The notes beneath the pieces were generated by a model, which worked only from the letters and a program-made list of their open reading frames with translations, was not told the origin of the DNA and made no database searches. A program made the position numbers and the translations under genes. Source: Diphasiastrum complanatum (Eukaryota; Streptophyta; Lycopodiopsida; Lycopodiales; Lycopodiaceae). From it: a stretch of 64,000 nucleotides of DNA. The stretch is from contig CM055110.1 in assembly GCA_029204225.1 (NCBI GenBank), forward strand, positions 40,117,515-40,181,514. Reading direction: 5' to 3'. Of this stretch, positions 10,028 to 22,173 are shown piece after piece (position 1 is the first letter of the stretch; each line of letters begins with the position of its first letter).

Positions 10028-11473
10028 TGTGAACTCGAGGGGTGAAGGCCTGTCCTAAGTTCTTAAAGGCCAAAAGAATTAATTGGCTTGTCATTCACAT
10101 GAAGCTAGTCTCGAATCAACTAGATGAAAATCAACTAAGATTTTAAATCAAAGCTCGAAAAACATTACATCACATAGATTCATTGACACAATAGCGGAAG
10201 CACTGAGGGATCAAGATGGGGACCGCCCCCCCCCTGAAGGATTATTTTTATATCATTATGCAGATCTAATTGGCCAATGCCAATTACATATACAATGGAT
10301 TCCAATAGGGATCTCAAATGTAGGAACATCAACTTACATAAACTTAGTTCATATTCCTTGTTCTTAATTCCATATCTAGCTTAACGAAAGCATAGAAATT
10401 TTTTCATCAGTCTTAATCTTTCCGACATGCAATCATGTTGGATCTTGTATTCTTGTCATGCAACCCCAATGGATCTTAGATTCTTTACATTCAATCATAA
10501 GGGTTCATAGATTCTTTGCATGTCTTTACATACAACTGTCTGAAGTGACATGAAATCATAGGGGTTCATAGATTCTTGACATGCAACTGTCATGAAGTGA
10601 CATGCAATCATAAGGGTTCATAGATTCTTGACATGCAACTGTCATTAAGTGACATGCATGGCCTTTTAGGAATGCATGGAGTGACATGCAAGCTTCAAAA
10701 TTGACATGCAAGCTTTAGATCTGACATGCAAACTCTAGATCTGACATGCATGGGCAATAGACCATTGATGCTATGACGTGCAAGCTTCCAAACTGACATT
10801 CAAGCTCTAGATCTAACATGCAAAGACAATAGGCCACTGATGCTATGACATGCAAGCTCTACATCTAACATGCATAGACAATAGGCCACTGATACTATGA
10901 CATGCAAAAGTACTGATCAGCCATTCTGACATATGGGTAACAGTTTCAAGAGCATACCATAGTTTCGAGAGAAGGTAAAAGTGAGAGAGGGAGAGAGTGT
11001 GTGTGTGTGTGTTTGTGTGGTGATCTGAGAGTGAGATAGAAATCCAAGGGTTTGAGCTCCAATTAGTCCTGCAATCACAAAAATGACATAGTCTCCTTGA
11101 GATATTCCCTCAATCCTCTTCTCCAGAGCACCTATACACAACAAACAATAAAATGGTAGAGTCTGGATGCATTATCCCTTTATCCTCCTGGTAGAGGGTC
11201 ACATTTCCACTTATATAGAGAGTGGAGAGGCCTTCAAAAGTGAGTGAGGTGTCAAGTTCAAGTGTATGAGGTGTGAGGGAGACTCCAATTGGACTTAGGG
11301 AGAAGTGGAGTGCATGGATGAGGTGTTCTAGTTAGGGAGGGTGAATGGGTGATGTGTACTAGCTTGGGAGAGTTATTATGGTGTGTTGGCATATGAAGTG
11401 AGAGTGTAGGAGGGCGCCCCATTCTAGGTGTCAATTAGCCTAGAATGCATGTGAAAAAGTAGGTAGGAGGTAG
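10028..11473 (-). repeat. 3' LTR of element D
   Basis: It starts TGTGAACTCGAGGGG on the plus strand. It contains an array of TGACATGCAA-type units at about 10430-10915, a GT microsatellite near 10998-11020 and, near the right end, a nine-base inverted repeat CATTCTAGG/CCTAGAATG. The rest of the repeat matches 13202-14625 with scattered changes. Confidence 0.75.
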
Positions 11474-13185
11474 GTGGTACAAGGTTCCAACTTGACTTTT
11501 AATTACATATAATTTTACATGGTTACAACTTGGAAATTCACCCAAGTGCAATTATCCTATGGAAGAGCCAAGCTATATGCCCATCTTGTTTTTGCACAAT
11601 GTCCATCAATTCCTAGGCCCTTTTTTCTAGAGGTTGCCCATCTTCGGTCATGGTCATTGGCACTTATTTTCTAGAGGTTGCCCATCCTCAGTCATGTACA
11701 TTGGCACTTATTTTCTAGAGGTTGCCCATCCTCAATCATAGTGGAACAAGTCACTAGGGTGACCGGACCCTAAGCCTTGTCCTGTTCTTTATAGACTCCT
11801 CTGAGCCTTCATTATAGACTTATAAATAAGCCTTCTTTATAGACTCTATTGAGCCTTCATTATAGACTTTGTCAAAAGCCTTCTTGTATACTGTCTTTTA
11901 GCTTATAAAGCTTCTTGATTCGATTCTTGTTCTTCTGGCACTTTCTCGAGTATCTAGACATACCTTCAAAGAGAGATCAGTCCTTGAGCCCATAGGGCTT
12001 ACCATCAAACATGGTTCATCGAAGATTCTTAGTTCTACAGGTGTCAATGCCTGTTACACAGTTTATTAAAGCAATAAATTCATACAATATTCTAAAAGAA
12101 TACTGATCATTGATAATTCTATATCATCTAAGTCTATCTGGGTTGAAAGCTGGGAAAATCTTTATTTCTTAGGAGCAATTTGTCTATGCAAATTACACCC
12201 CTCCAACGCATAAAGTGTTGTCCTCAACAAAAATTTCTCAACTATGAGTCTTAAATCTGTTAAAAATTTCTAGATACCAAATTGTGTTTATGTTTATTTC
12301 TTTCTCTCAGATTTGATCTTATATGTAAGAGTCTTTTCTTCCTTGATCTGACTTAGATCTCTTAATCTATGAATTTGAGAATTAGCTTAATGAATCAGTC
12401 TCGGGTAGATCCAACCATTTCATTTTCATCCCGAGCTTTAGATTGCTCAAAAACAATTTCATAGTAAAAATTGTTTCTTTGGGGATTCAGGAATGGCATA
12501 AGGTAAAGTGGTCTTAAAATTTTTAGTCCCCATTCCTCAGTATGTTTTCATACTAGTCATGGTTTTACATAATTTCTTAGGAGGTTTAACTTCCTATTCA
12601 TGATTTCAAAAGATACTTGAAATCTAGGTCCATTCCAAGTCATCCGATCATCAAGGTTTACTTTCGCATTAAGTATGCAAACAAGTATAAACTAACATTA
12701 CATGTCGTTCACTAAGCTACTAAAAGCTCAGATCACATAACTCACATGTTTAAAACATTCAAAGAAAAACTCTGATAGTATTGAATCAAAATCTTTCTTA
12801 AAAACAACTTAGGATTTAACATCCTATCTGATGTTTTTCTCTAAAGTATTTCGAGATCTACATCTCAAACACTCTTGTGGTCCTAGTGGACAATCTTTAT
12901 GGTTTAAGAAATTCTCCCTCTGTTTTACTAGTATGGCCTTCAATGATTTTATGGCCGAAACTAGTCTCGGGTTGTACATTCTTGATAAGCATGGTCTTCT
13001 GGTCCTCCACAAGTAGGCTTCCAGTGTTTCGTGGTCATCTAGTTCTTCCTCAGGCCTAGCAGGAGTCTTGGTCTTCTTGATCTTTTCAAGGCAGTTCTTG
13101 CTTTTTGCTGCACAAGGCCTCTTAAACACCGGGTGGAGCTTTGTGTTCTTCTTCCATGCATAAACATACAAAATCTTCACATCAT
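11474..13185 (-). other. Interior of element D
   Basis: There is no retroviral coding homology. A unit of about 44 bp containing TTTTCTAGAGGTTGCCCAT is repeated almost three times at 11623-11740. A shorter array of units based on TTCTTTATAGACT follows at about 11790-11880. Beside the PBS lies an open frame of 118 codons (12824-13180, minus), rich in Lys/Arg with two Cys-containing clusters. I do not recognise it, and it may be a trace of an old gag or chance. Confidence 0.5.
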
Positions 13186-13198
13186 GGCTCTGATACCA
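13186..13198 (-). other. Primer-binding site of element D
   Basis: On the minus strand this reads TGGTATCAGAGCC, the copia-type initiator tRNA-Met site, three bases from the LTR that starts at 13202. Confidence 0.85.
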
Positions 13199-13201
13199 AG
13201 C

Positions 13202-14625
13202 TGTGAATTCGAGGGGTGAAAGCCTATCCTAAGTCCTTAAAGGCCAAAAGAATTAATTGGCTTATCATTCACATGAAGCTAGTCTCGAATCAACTTCGTG
13301 AAAATCAACTAAGATTTTAAATCAAAGCTCAAAAAACATTACATCACATAGATTCATTCTCACAATAGCGGAAGCACTGAGGGGTCATGATGGGGACCCC
13401 CCCCCCTCGAAGGATTCTTTCCTTATCATTATGCAAATCCATTTGGCCAATGCCAATTACATATACAATGGATTCCAATAGGGATCTCAGATGTAGGAAC
13501 ATCAACTTACATAAACTTAGTCCATATTCCTTGTTCTTAATTCCATATCTAGCTTAGCAAAAGCATAGAAATTTCTTCATGAGTCTTAATCTTTCCGACA
13601 TGCAATCATGTTGGATCTTAGATTCTTGTCATGCGATCCCAATGGATCTTAGATTCTTTACATGCAATCGTAAGGGTTCATATATTCTTTGCATGCAATC
13701 ATAAGGGTTTATAGATTCTTTACATGCAACTGTCTGAAGTGACATGCAATCATAGGGATTCATAGATTCTTAACATGCAATTGTCATGAAGTGACATGCA
13801 ATCATAAAGGTTTTATAGATTCTTGACATGCAACTGTCATGAAGTGACATGCATGGCCTTTCAGGAATGCATGGAGTGACATGCAAGCTTCAAAACTGAC
13901 ATGCAAGCTTTAGATCTGACATGCAAACTCTAGATCTGACATGCATGGGCAATAGACCATTGATGCTATGACATGCAAGCTTCCAAACTGACATGCAAAG
14001 ACAATAGGCCACTGATGCTATGACATGCAAGCTCTACATCTGACATGCATAGATAATAGGCCACTGATACTATGACATCCATTCTGACATATGGGTAACA
14101 GTTTCAAGAGCATACCATTCGAGAGAAGGTGAAAGTGAGAGAGGGAGAGAGAGAGTGTGTGTGTTTGTGTGGTGATCTGAGAGTGAGATAGAAATCCGAG
14201 GGTTTGAGCTCCAATTAATCCTGCAATCACAAAAATGACATAGTCTCCTTGAGGTATTCCCTCAATCCTCTTTTCCAGAGCACCTGTACACAACAAAAAA
14301 TAAAATGGCAGAGTCTGGATGCATTATCCCTTTATCCTCCTGTTAGAGGGGCGCATTTCCACTTATATAGAGAGTGGAGAGGCCTTCAAAAGTGAGTGAG
14401 TTGTCAAGTTCAAGTGTATGAGGTGTGAGGGAGACTCCAATTGGACTTAGGGAGAAGTGGAGTGCATGGATGAGGTGTTTTAGTTAGGGAGGGTGAATGG
14501 GTGATGTGTACTAGCTTGGGAGAGTTATTATGGTGAGTTGGCATATGAAGTGAGAGTGTAGGAGGGCGCCCCATTCTAGGTGTCAACTAGCCTAGAATGC
14601 ATGTGAAAAAGTAGGTGGGAGGTAG
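13202..14625 (-). repeat. 5' LTR of element D
   Basis: This is the partner of 10028-11473. It contains the same TGACATGCAA array (about 13600-14085), shortened by a few units relative to the left copy. The difference in unit number accounts for much of the length difference between the two LTRs. Confidence 0.75.
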
Positions 14626-14959
14626 ACTTAGAATTTGCTTTGCACAGGAACACAGATCATGCTACACAGTAACACAGACATAAAACACTCTCCACAGCAA
14701 GCTCACATAGCAACTGTATTTCTCAAAATGAAATTACACTGTGCATACAGTTGTTCACTCAGACAACCCGTTGGCGGGATGCGTGTCCCGTCGACTTGCC
14801 TCGTGGCGAGGCCAACTGATCCTTATCAACTGATAGGACCCACATTACAGTAACACAGTGATTCTACTTTAATTCTAACTCTCTCTCTTAAAGCAGAGTC
14901 TACTTTTTATATAGTCATATACATAACTTTAAAGTTAACAAACTTTAAGTACAAAAAGC
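14626..14959. other. Unassigned segment downstream of copia P
   Basis: There is no coding support. It contains a short GC-rich patch near 14765-14825 that stands out from the AT-rich surroundings, and CAGTAACACAG repeats near 14661 and 14848. It lies where the 3' LTR of P would be expected but does not match the P 5' LTR, so it may belong to a recombined or diverged LTR. Confidence 0.35.
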
Positions 14960-17900
14960 TTTGATCTGAACTTACCAAACTTTTCTCCAACAAGTGGCTT
15001 AGTGAAAATATCAGCTAGTTGTTCTTCTGTGCTACAATGAACAACATGAATTTCATGACTAAGCAGCCTCTCATGTATAAAGTGATACTAAATCTCAATG
15101 TGTTTAGTTCTCCCGTGGAACACTAGATTCTTTGCTAGCTGAATGCCACTCTAACTGTCGCTATGTAGGCTTTTTCTGCTTCATGCCAAATTCTTCCAAG
15201 ATTTGTCTCAACCATATAGCTTCATGTGCTGCACTACACATTGCCTTATACCCTGCTTCTGTGGTGGATAGAGCAATTGTGCTTTGCTTACTACTAGACC
15301 AGGAAAAGAAACTACCACAAAACTGGAATACATACCCTGTGGCGGATCTACGATCATCATAGTCACCTCCCCAATCCACATCCACATAACCACACAACTC
15401 AGGTAACCCATCATGCTTCTTGTAAATCAAGCCATAAACTGAAGTGCCTTTCACATAACGCAAAATGCGTTTAGCTGCCTTCCAATGCGTTTTTGTAGGT
15501 GCTGCCATAAATTGACTTACAATGACAACAACATAGCATATATCTGGTCTAGTCGTGATAAGGTAAATCGAGCTCCCTGCTAACTGCCTATACAGTGTAG
15601 CATCAAACTCAAATTATTCCATGAGGTCTTTCTTGATCATATCTATCATCTCTTGATTGTTTCCTGTAATAATCAAGTCATCAACATAAAGAGCAATCAA
15701 AGCAACCATACCATCAAAGCATAAGACATATAGATTTGGATCAGAGTGTGTTCTCACCATCCCCTTTAAATGAAAGTAGGCATCAATCCTGCTATACCAC
15801 GCACATGGTGCCTATTTAAGACCATAAAGTATTTTCTTTAAGCGACATACTTTATTTTCCTGTCCCTTTGCTACAAAGCCTTCAGGTTGATCCATGAACA
15901 CCTCTTCTTCTAACTCACCATTTAGAAAAGCAGATTTCACATCCATCTGATGCAAAGGCCAACCAAAATGTGAAGGTAAAGCAATAAGTAGACGTAGAGT
16001 ATTCCACTTACATACTGGCGCAAAGGTCTCCTCATAGTCGATGCCTTTACTTTGTGCATACCCTTTGATCACCATTCTTGCCTTGTGCTTTGCTATACTT
16101 CCATCTGCATGGTACTTAGTCCTGTATACCCATTTGCAACCAATGGGTTTCTTGCCAACTGGTGGTTCTACTAAGTCCCATGTGCTATGCTTAGCAATTG
16201 ACTCCATCTCCTCTCCCATGGCCTTGACCCAAATGTCATCATCCTTTGCTTCACCATAAGTCGAAGGTTCTTTGCTTCGATTCAAGATATGATTAGCTGT
16301 GTTGCATGCTTCTGCCCAAAAAGTATTTGGCAAATCCTTGCTCTTAAGCATTGCCCTAGCCATCTCCACAATGGATCTGTTTTTCCATTCTGCAACTCCA
16401 TTCTGTTGTGGTGAATAGGGTGCAGTAGTTTGTCTCTTGATCCCCTAATCCTTGCAAAAATTTATAAACTATGTCAAAAAATACTCGTCGCCACCATCTG
16501 ATCTGAGAGTCTTAATATAACAGCCTGTTTTTTTTTCAACTAGAGCCTTGAGCTCTCTAAACTTGGCAAAAGCATCAGATTTTTTGCTTATGAAATAAAT
16601 CTAGATATGTCTATTGTGGTCATGAATGAATGTGATGAAATAGTAACAACCACTAATGGACCTAGTTTGTATTGGTCCACACAAATCACTATGAACAAGA
16701 TCAAGAATGTCATTGGCTCTTCTTGCTCCATCTTTGGAAAATCTCTCTCTATGTTGTTTTTCCAAAATGCAACCCTTACAATTTTTTTTTTCAAATGAGA
16801 TATCAGGCAATCCAACAACTAGATTACCTCTTTTAAGGATTTGCAAGCTTTGAGCACTGATATGACCAAATCTTTAATGCCAAAGGTCACTTTGACTATC
16901 AACAATGCTTACCATAGCTTGAGTAAAATATCTTGCATTCAATTTGTAGAGTCGATTCCCATTGACTCTAGCTCCTATAGCAATCACTTTGTAGTGATTC
17001 TTGATGTCTTTGACAAGACATTTGTCATTGTCAAACTCAACCTTGAGTTGTTGATCAGCCATCATCCCAACATTAGATAGTAAATTGTTAGCTAAGCCAG
17101 GTACATATTGCACATTGCTTATCCGCTTTATCATCTCGCTAGCTAACTTCACTGGCACCACTCCAAATCCTTTAACTTATAGCAATTGGCCATCAGCTTG
17201 TCCAACTTCATGACTATTGTGAGTCACCTTGAGTTCTGAAAACCACTCTTTCCTTGAAGTCATGTACCAGGTATTCTTGGCTTCATCACTTGTCATTAAT
17301 GCTGTAATGAACAAGTTTGAACTTTCACCTATATCATCTTCATATTGATCATCATTGTATTGATGTTGATTAACATAGTTGTCTTCATAATAATCATCAT
17401 CAAATTGATGCTGATTAGCATAATTGTCTGCTTGTCATTTGCCTGTTCTTTGTTCTATCTCCTTCTGTTTCTTGAAGCACTCACGCTCTCAATGGCCAGG
17501 TTTGTTGTAGTATCTACAATTTCCAGGTTTATTTTGCCTAGAATAGCTGTGTCCTTGAACTCGGCCTTGATTCCAACTGCCTCGAGTCAGGCCATCATTG
17601 GATTGTTCTTGAAATTCTTGGAACGATCCACGATTTGAATTTTTACCTCTTGATTGGTGTCTTCCACGACCAAATCTGCCACCACGTCCTCTGACTGCAA
17701 GAGCTTGATCAAATTTCCTGTTGTGACAACTCAAGTTCTCTTGACGTTGTTCTTTCTACAAAAGCAATCCACCTAACTCTTCATAGGTTGGAAGATTTTC
17801 CCGTGTGGCTATACTTGTCACAAACATCTGATATGACTCACTCAAACTATTCAATGTCAATTTCAGGAGGTTGCACCATCATCCATTCGTAATGTGTGTA

Positions 17901-18234
17901 GCTTCATCTTCACGAATAGCACTCGAGATGTGTTTGTGGTCTCAAACAATGCCTTCAATGTATCCCTTGTTTCTCTTGGTCCTTCTGAATCTAAAATGTA
18001 GGGAATCATTGCATCTCTAACTAATAAGTTGACGAAATTTTGTGCTTTCTGTTTTCTCTTGTGAAATGCCTGCTGATCTTCTTCAATCAATGGCCTTGTC
18101 TCTTCGCCTGTCATGATCTCTCATAGCTCCTTTTCCATCAAAATGTTCTTCAATTTGAATTTCCAAACTGCATAGTTGCCGGCTCCTTCCAATTTGCTTG
18201 ACTCATTAAGGACACTCTTGCTTAGAGTTGCCAT
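14960..18234 (-). pseudogene. Decayed copia gag-pol, element P
   Basis: In sense order from 18234: gag beginning MATLSKSVLNESSKLEGAG; a degenerate zinc knuckle with YYNKPGH near 17490; pre-integrase and integrase pieces (17161-16588); integrase with PQQNGVAEWKN near 16400; RT with KYHADGSIAKHKARM and MDVKSAFLNG (16369-15812); RNase H with YVDVDWGGD and STTEAGY (15508-15161); and an ADIFTKPLVGEKF tail near 14970. The coding region is split by several frameshifts and stops, so no product is expected. The wording differs strongly from A/B, showing a separate copia lineage. Confidence 0.9.
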
Positions 18235-19173
18235 TACTGGATAGATGAGTCTAGATCACGAAATTTATCACACCACAGTATATTTTTGGATGTACACCTG
18301 ATATCGGTACGACGTGCGAATGTACGACTACTCGAGATTCTCTTTAGCTCGCGCATGTGGATCCAATATTGGTACGGATATGTGATATCGGTGTGATGTG
18401 CAGATGTACGACTGCTCTGAATTTTCTTTACCTCTAGCGCGTCGATCCGATATTGGTACTGATATGCGATATCGGTATGACGCGCGGATGTACAACTGCT
18501 CTTGGTTTTCTCTACCTCTGGCACATCGATCAGATATTGGTACAGACAAGATGAAAAGTAGAGAGAATATAAGAACTTTTAGAGGGAATATTCTACATTT
18601 TCCACTTCGGCGCGGTGGCTATGCTGCCTCCTCTTTGCAAAGATTTTAAAATGTGTGATCGTTCAAAAGACATAGATCAGTAATGTGAAAAGTGTGAAGC
18701 CTTTTAACTCTGATTGGCAATACTAGACATTGTCTAGTGTGATTTGCGGTATCCCAAACAAACAAATGAGAGATTTCTTGGCAAACCTCTCACACAAATG
18801 GCACTTTTCACAACAACTAGGAAGTATTGTAAAAATATCTCCCACTCAACAGATTTTCAATCTGTCTGATGCTACCTTGGCCTTTCTGATGCCTCTGGGA
18901 CTATGCTTTTCACAACAACTAAGAAGTATTGTAATCTCTCCACTCAACAGATTTTCAGTCTTCTGATGTAGCCCTAGCCTTTCTGATGCCTCTGAGACTA
19001 TGTCTTCGTTTCCCACTGATGATTCTGAGATCCAAACCTGCAAATTACACCAAAGAAGAATTTCTTCTAGCCGTTTTTGTCTCTCCAAGCTTTCACCTCT
19101 TGTGAAGGACTTTTTCACTTCACTGCGGAGCTTGTGACAAGCTGTATCCACTGATCAGACATGCATGACTATC
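18235..19173 (-). repeat. Leader of copia P with two tandem arrays
   Basis: At about 18290-18550 a unit of about 93 bp is repeated three times; each unit carries GATATTGGTAC and GTACGACT-like cores. At about 18795-18990 a unit of about 105 bp is repeated twice and carries CACAACAACTA and CTCAACAGATTTTCA. Open frames over the first array repeat with the same 31-residue period and are probably not genes. Confidence 0.7.
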
Positions 19174-19442
19174 GCAACTCTGATACTATGTCAATAATCG
19201 GATATGCAACATCAAGCATTCACCATAAGCAATCACCAAAGAAGGCAAAAGAAGACAACGCACTATCACTCTATCACACTATTACATACTAAATGTAAAA
19301 TGTACAAATGAACCTTGAACCCTGATAGAGAGAGAAAACCTACGAGTAGACTAATAGACAAGCCTACGGCTAATTACAGCTAGTAACAGCTGTCAACATT
19401 AATGTACATCGTAAACAATAACAATGAAGTTTATTGTTGACT
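19174..19442 (-). repeat. PBS and 5' LTR of copia P
   Basis: The minus strand reads TAGTATCAGAGTTG at 19175-19188, a variant tRNA-Met-type PBS. It abuts an LTR that starts TGTCAATAATCGG at 19189. The likely outer end is around 19442, after TTATTGTTGAC, which inverts the start. The LTR would then be about 254 bp, short as in some copia groups. No second copy was found in the window. Confidence 0.55.
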
Positions 19443-20470
19443 TCTAATAGTAGGTAGCACTATTTCTTCTTCAAGGTTCATTGGATACAAAAAGATGATC
19501 ATAGATTCATCAAATTTTGATGATTTTCACACCTTGGCATAACATAGCTCAAACATAAAGTTAGACGAGTAAAGTAGGTTTGAACAAGACATTCTTGTCT
19601 TCTTGCTGCTCCTTTGCCTTTAGTTGAGTCTTCAATAACCTGCAAAAACAAATCCTTAGTGGCTTGGCCATTTGATTTTTCTTTGATGCTCTTGACTAGC
19701 TTCAAATTGCCAATTTCCAATTGGTGTTGATGAAGCACATTAAGATCAACCTCTTGATCTTCCTTTTGACCATCAAAACCATTGACCAAAAATCATTTTT
19801 CAGAACCATAAATGACATCCATTTCATGAATACAACCATCCATTTTCATAACATCATCTACACAAGAAGATGTATCAAAACTTGTGAGTAAAGCCAAGTT
19901 TGTACCTTCCACAGCCTGCTTATTACCCTTCACAACATATGTAAGCCTTGTTGGCTTTTCCCTTTGCCTTGAGGATCTTCTTGGAACTTGACTTGGAGAG
20001 GCATCTCCACCACCATCATCCATAGATCCATCACCATCAAGAAAGTTAGGGGAAACAACATCAAGATTGTTAGTTTCATCCACATCAACTTTCTTTGGCA
20101 CATTGCCTTCTTCAAAGATGACATCTCTAGAAATGAGAACTTTTCTTGTTGAAGGATGTAGAAGCCTTGCTTACTTCACTATAGCCAAGATTGTTAGTTT
20201 CATCCACATCAACTTTCTTTGGCACGTTGTCTTCTTCAAAGATGACATCTCTAGAAATGAGAACTTTTCTTGTTGAAGGAATGTAGACTTTGTAAGCCTT
20301 GCTTACTTCACTATAGCCAACAAACACCCTTCTTTGATGAAGGATCTTCTTTAGTTCTATCATCAAGAGTGATGTTGACAAAACAAGCACAACCAAAGAT
20401 CCTACAATGCTTGACAGTCGGCCTTCTACCATAAAGGATCTCAAAAGGAGTTTTACCGTCTTTGATGTTG
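19443..20470 (-). pseudogene. Copia fragment K carrying the shared insert module
   Basis: From 20470 downward this encodes the integrase C-terminal region of an A/B-type copia element (GVFVGYSEVSKAYKVYIPS and ISRDVIF) and the linker to RT, ending near a LTSFD motif. It then passes into 19499-19800, which matches the module of F and E (EDQEVDLNVLHQHQ, LVKSIKE, DLFLQVIEDS, KGAARR). No RT or RNase H is present. Bases 20068-20189 and 20190-20321 are an imperfect direct duplication of part of the integrase tail. The fragment ends abruptly near 20460 within the DGKTPFE-type motif. Confidence 0.8.
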
Positions 20471-20759
20471 AGAGGTCATGAGAAGTGTAATTTACAAGAT
20501 TAGTAATCAAGTGAGATATAGATTATCTCTTAGATTAACTATTATCCAATTAAAAGTATGTCCTTACTCAATCTTCTCTTGTTGCCATGTAGATACACAA
20601 GTAAATTTTTGTCCAAGGACATACCATTAGCTTCTATAAAAAAGACAAGTTAAGACTTGATCAAAGTAGTCTGCTTAATTGGGAAGCACTTCTCCATGTC
20701 GGTTTTCACCATCCAGATGCATTGCATATTACATTTTTTGGATGAGGTGGTCATTGTGA
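20471..20759. other. No feature recognised
   Basis: AT-rich sequence between fragment K and the repeat-bearing 3' part of gypsy J. I see no coding region, LTR ends or repeats. Confidence 0.4.
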
Positions 20760-22173
20760 GAGATTTCAACAAGTTTAGTTAAGATGCAATGGAAAAGACA
20801 TCGGCTGAGATGCAATGAAAAGGCGTCGGCTGAAATGTAATGGAAAGGCGTCGATTGAGATGTAATGGAAAGGCGTTGGTTGAAATGTAATGGAAAGGCG
20901 TCGGCTGAGATTGATGGCAAGAAAGGAATGGATTGTGAGGATCTGAGGTTGGGAAGGAAGGTGTGTGAAATTGGAGGTGTTGTCGATAGAAGGGTATGGA
21001 GGATGTGTGGCAAATGAAGTATGGTGTGAACAATGGAAGGTAGAAGTTCCGAAAAAGAAAATGTTGGTATATGGTTGTGACTAAGCAGAAGGGATGAAGA
21101 TAGTGGAAGATGTAAAGAAAGTAGCTTTCGATTAAGACGGGTGTTTGGAGAGGATGAAAGAAAAGTGTGTAAGATTAAAAGGTGATGCTCAATAGTGTAA
21201 CGGAAGCATTTTGAATGCTTGCATGACACTACCCCTCAGCATGTGAAATGTTTCAAATGCTTTGTTCTCCACTGGCGATATTAGGTTTGGAGATTGTTGG
21301 TGATGGCACTCTCAATGGAAAACACACTAGGATGGCTGATACTGGGTGGAGATGGAGTGGAAGCAACCACGAATGCACAGAATGAGAGCGCCAAGACCGT
21401 GTAGGAGAGCTGGAAAATCGCCGATAGATCGTCGCCAGAGAGCTTCAGAGTTCGCACTTCGCTGAGGTGCGAATGGCGTCGAGGTGATGGCATTTATGGA
21501 TGCCGTTAGCTGGGTTCGGACGCGATGGGACATGTCTGTTCGTTGGATTTTGAATGAGAAGCGTCGGTCAAGATTTGATGGAGTTGTGTCGATCGAGATC
21601 TAATAAAAATCCATCGGTTGAGATCTGAGCGGATCCCGTCGATTGATATTTGAGCTGATCCCGTCGGTTGAGATTTGAGCTGATCCCGTCGGTTGAGATT
21701 TGAGCTGATCCCATCGTTTGAGATTTGAGCGGATCCCGTCGATTGAGATTTGAGTGGATCTCGTCGGCTGAGATTTGACAAAATTCCAATATGTAGGAAT
21801 GGATCTGTGTGATGCTAGTGAGGAACTTCAAGTTGAAAATATGAGTGTGGCCCAGAGTAGAAGTTCTTATGAAAAGAGTGTATCTCCAGGAATGTTTGTA
21901 TGCTTGAGATACCAGTGAGACAGAGATGAGGTGGCTAAAGTGCGAGAATCATTTCTGATGGTGTAGCATATCATTTGTTGATCTAGAACATCCATGGCCC
22001 AGGAATATGTATAGAAAGAAGAGAATGCATAGAAAGTACATAAGTAATGGTATGAAGTATAAACAAGGAATGAGGTGAAAAATAGGCATGGAAAACTAGA
22101 ACTACAAGCAAGATCATAAGAAAAATAGAAAGAAATAAATAAAAAATGAAAAATTTATACTAGGAAAAAGATG
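20760..22173 (-). repeat. 3' region of gypsy J with GTCGGTTGAG arrays
   Basis: The interval lies between the integrase end and the missing 3' LTR. Two arrays are seen on the plus strand. At about 20785-20915 the unit is roughly AAAGGCGTCGGCTGAGATGTAATGG (written here as a pattern), repeated about five times. At about 21560-21785 units of about 30 bp, based on CCCGTCGGTTGAGATTTGAG, are repeated about eight times. Related units occur in the 5' leader of the same element at 28015-28575. The minus-strand frames through the arrays are repeats and not supported genes. Confidence 0.7.

Larger units (their letters stand above)
10028..14625 (-). mobile_element. LTR element D without pol (LARD-like)
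   Basis: Two long direct repeats (10028-11473 and 13202-14625, about 1.43 kb each) flank an interior of about 1.7 kb that contains no gag-pol homology. TGGTATCAGAGCC, a tRNA-iMet PBS, lies at 13186-13198 on the minus strand, three bases from the right-hand repeat, so the element is read on the minus strand. The repeats differ at many sites and by short indels, so the insertion is much older than A, B or F. The outer limit of the LTRs is uncertain because the shared sequence ends in GGAGGTAG and not in CA. I see no target duplication. It fits a large non-autonomous retrotransposon derivative. Confidence 0.75.

Noticed and set aside
10430-10915. CRISPR-like regular array
   Set aside because: The TGACATGCAA units are degenerate, without uniform spacers, and lie in a plant LTR; it is a simple tandem repeat.
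20779-21781. Serine/arginine-rich minus frames over the J 3' arrays
   Set aside because: All are periodic translations of the GTCGGTTGAG units, with no conserved start.
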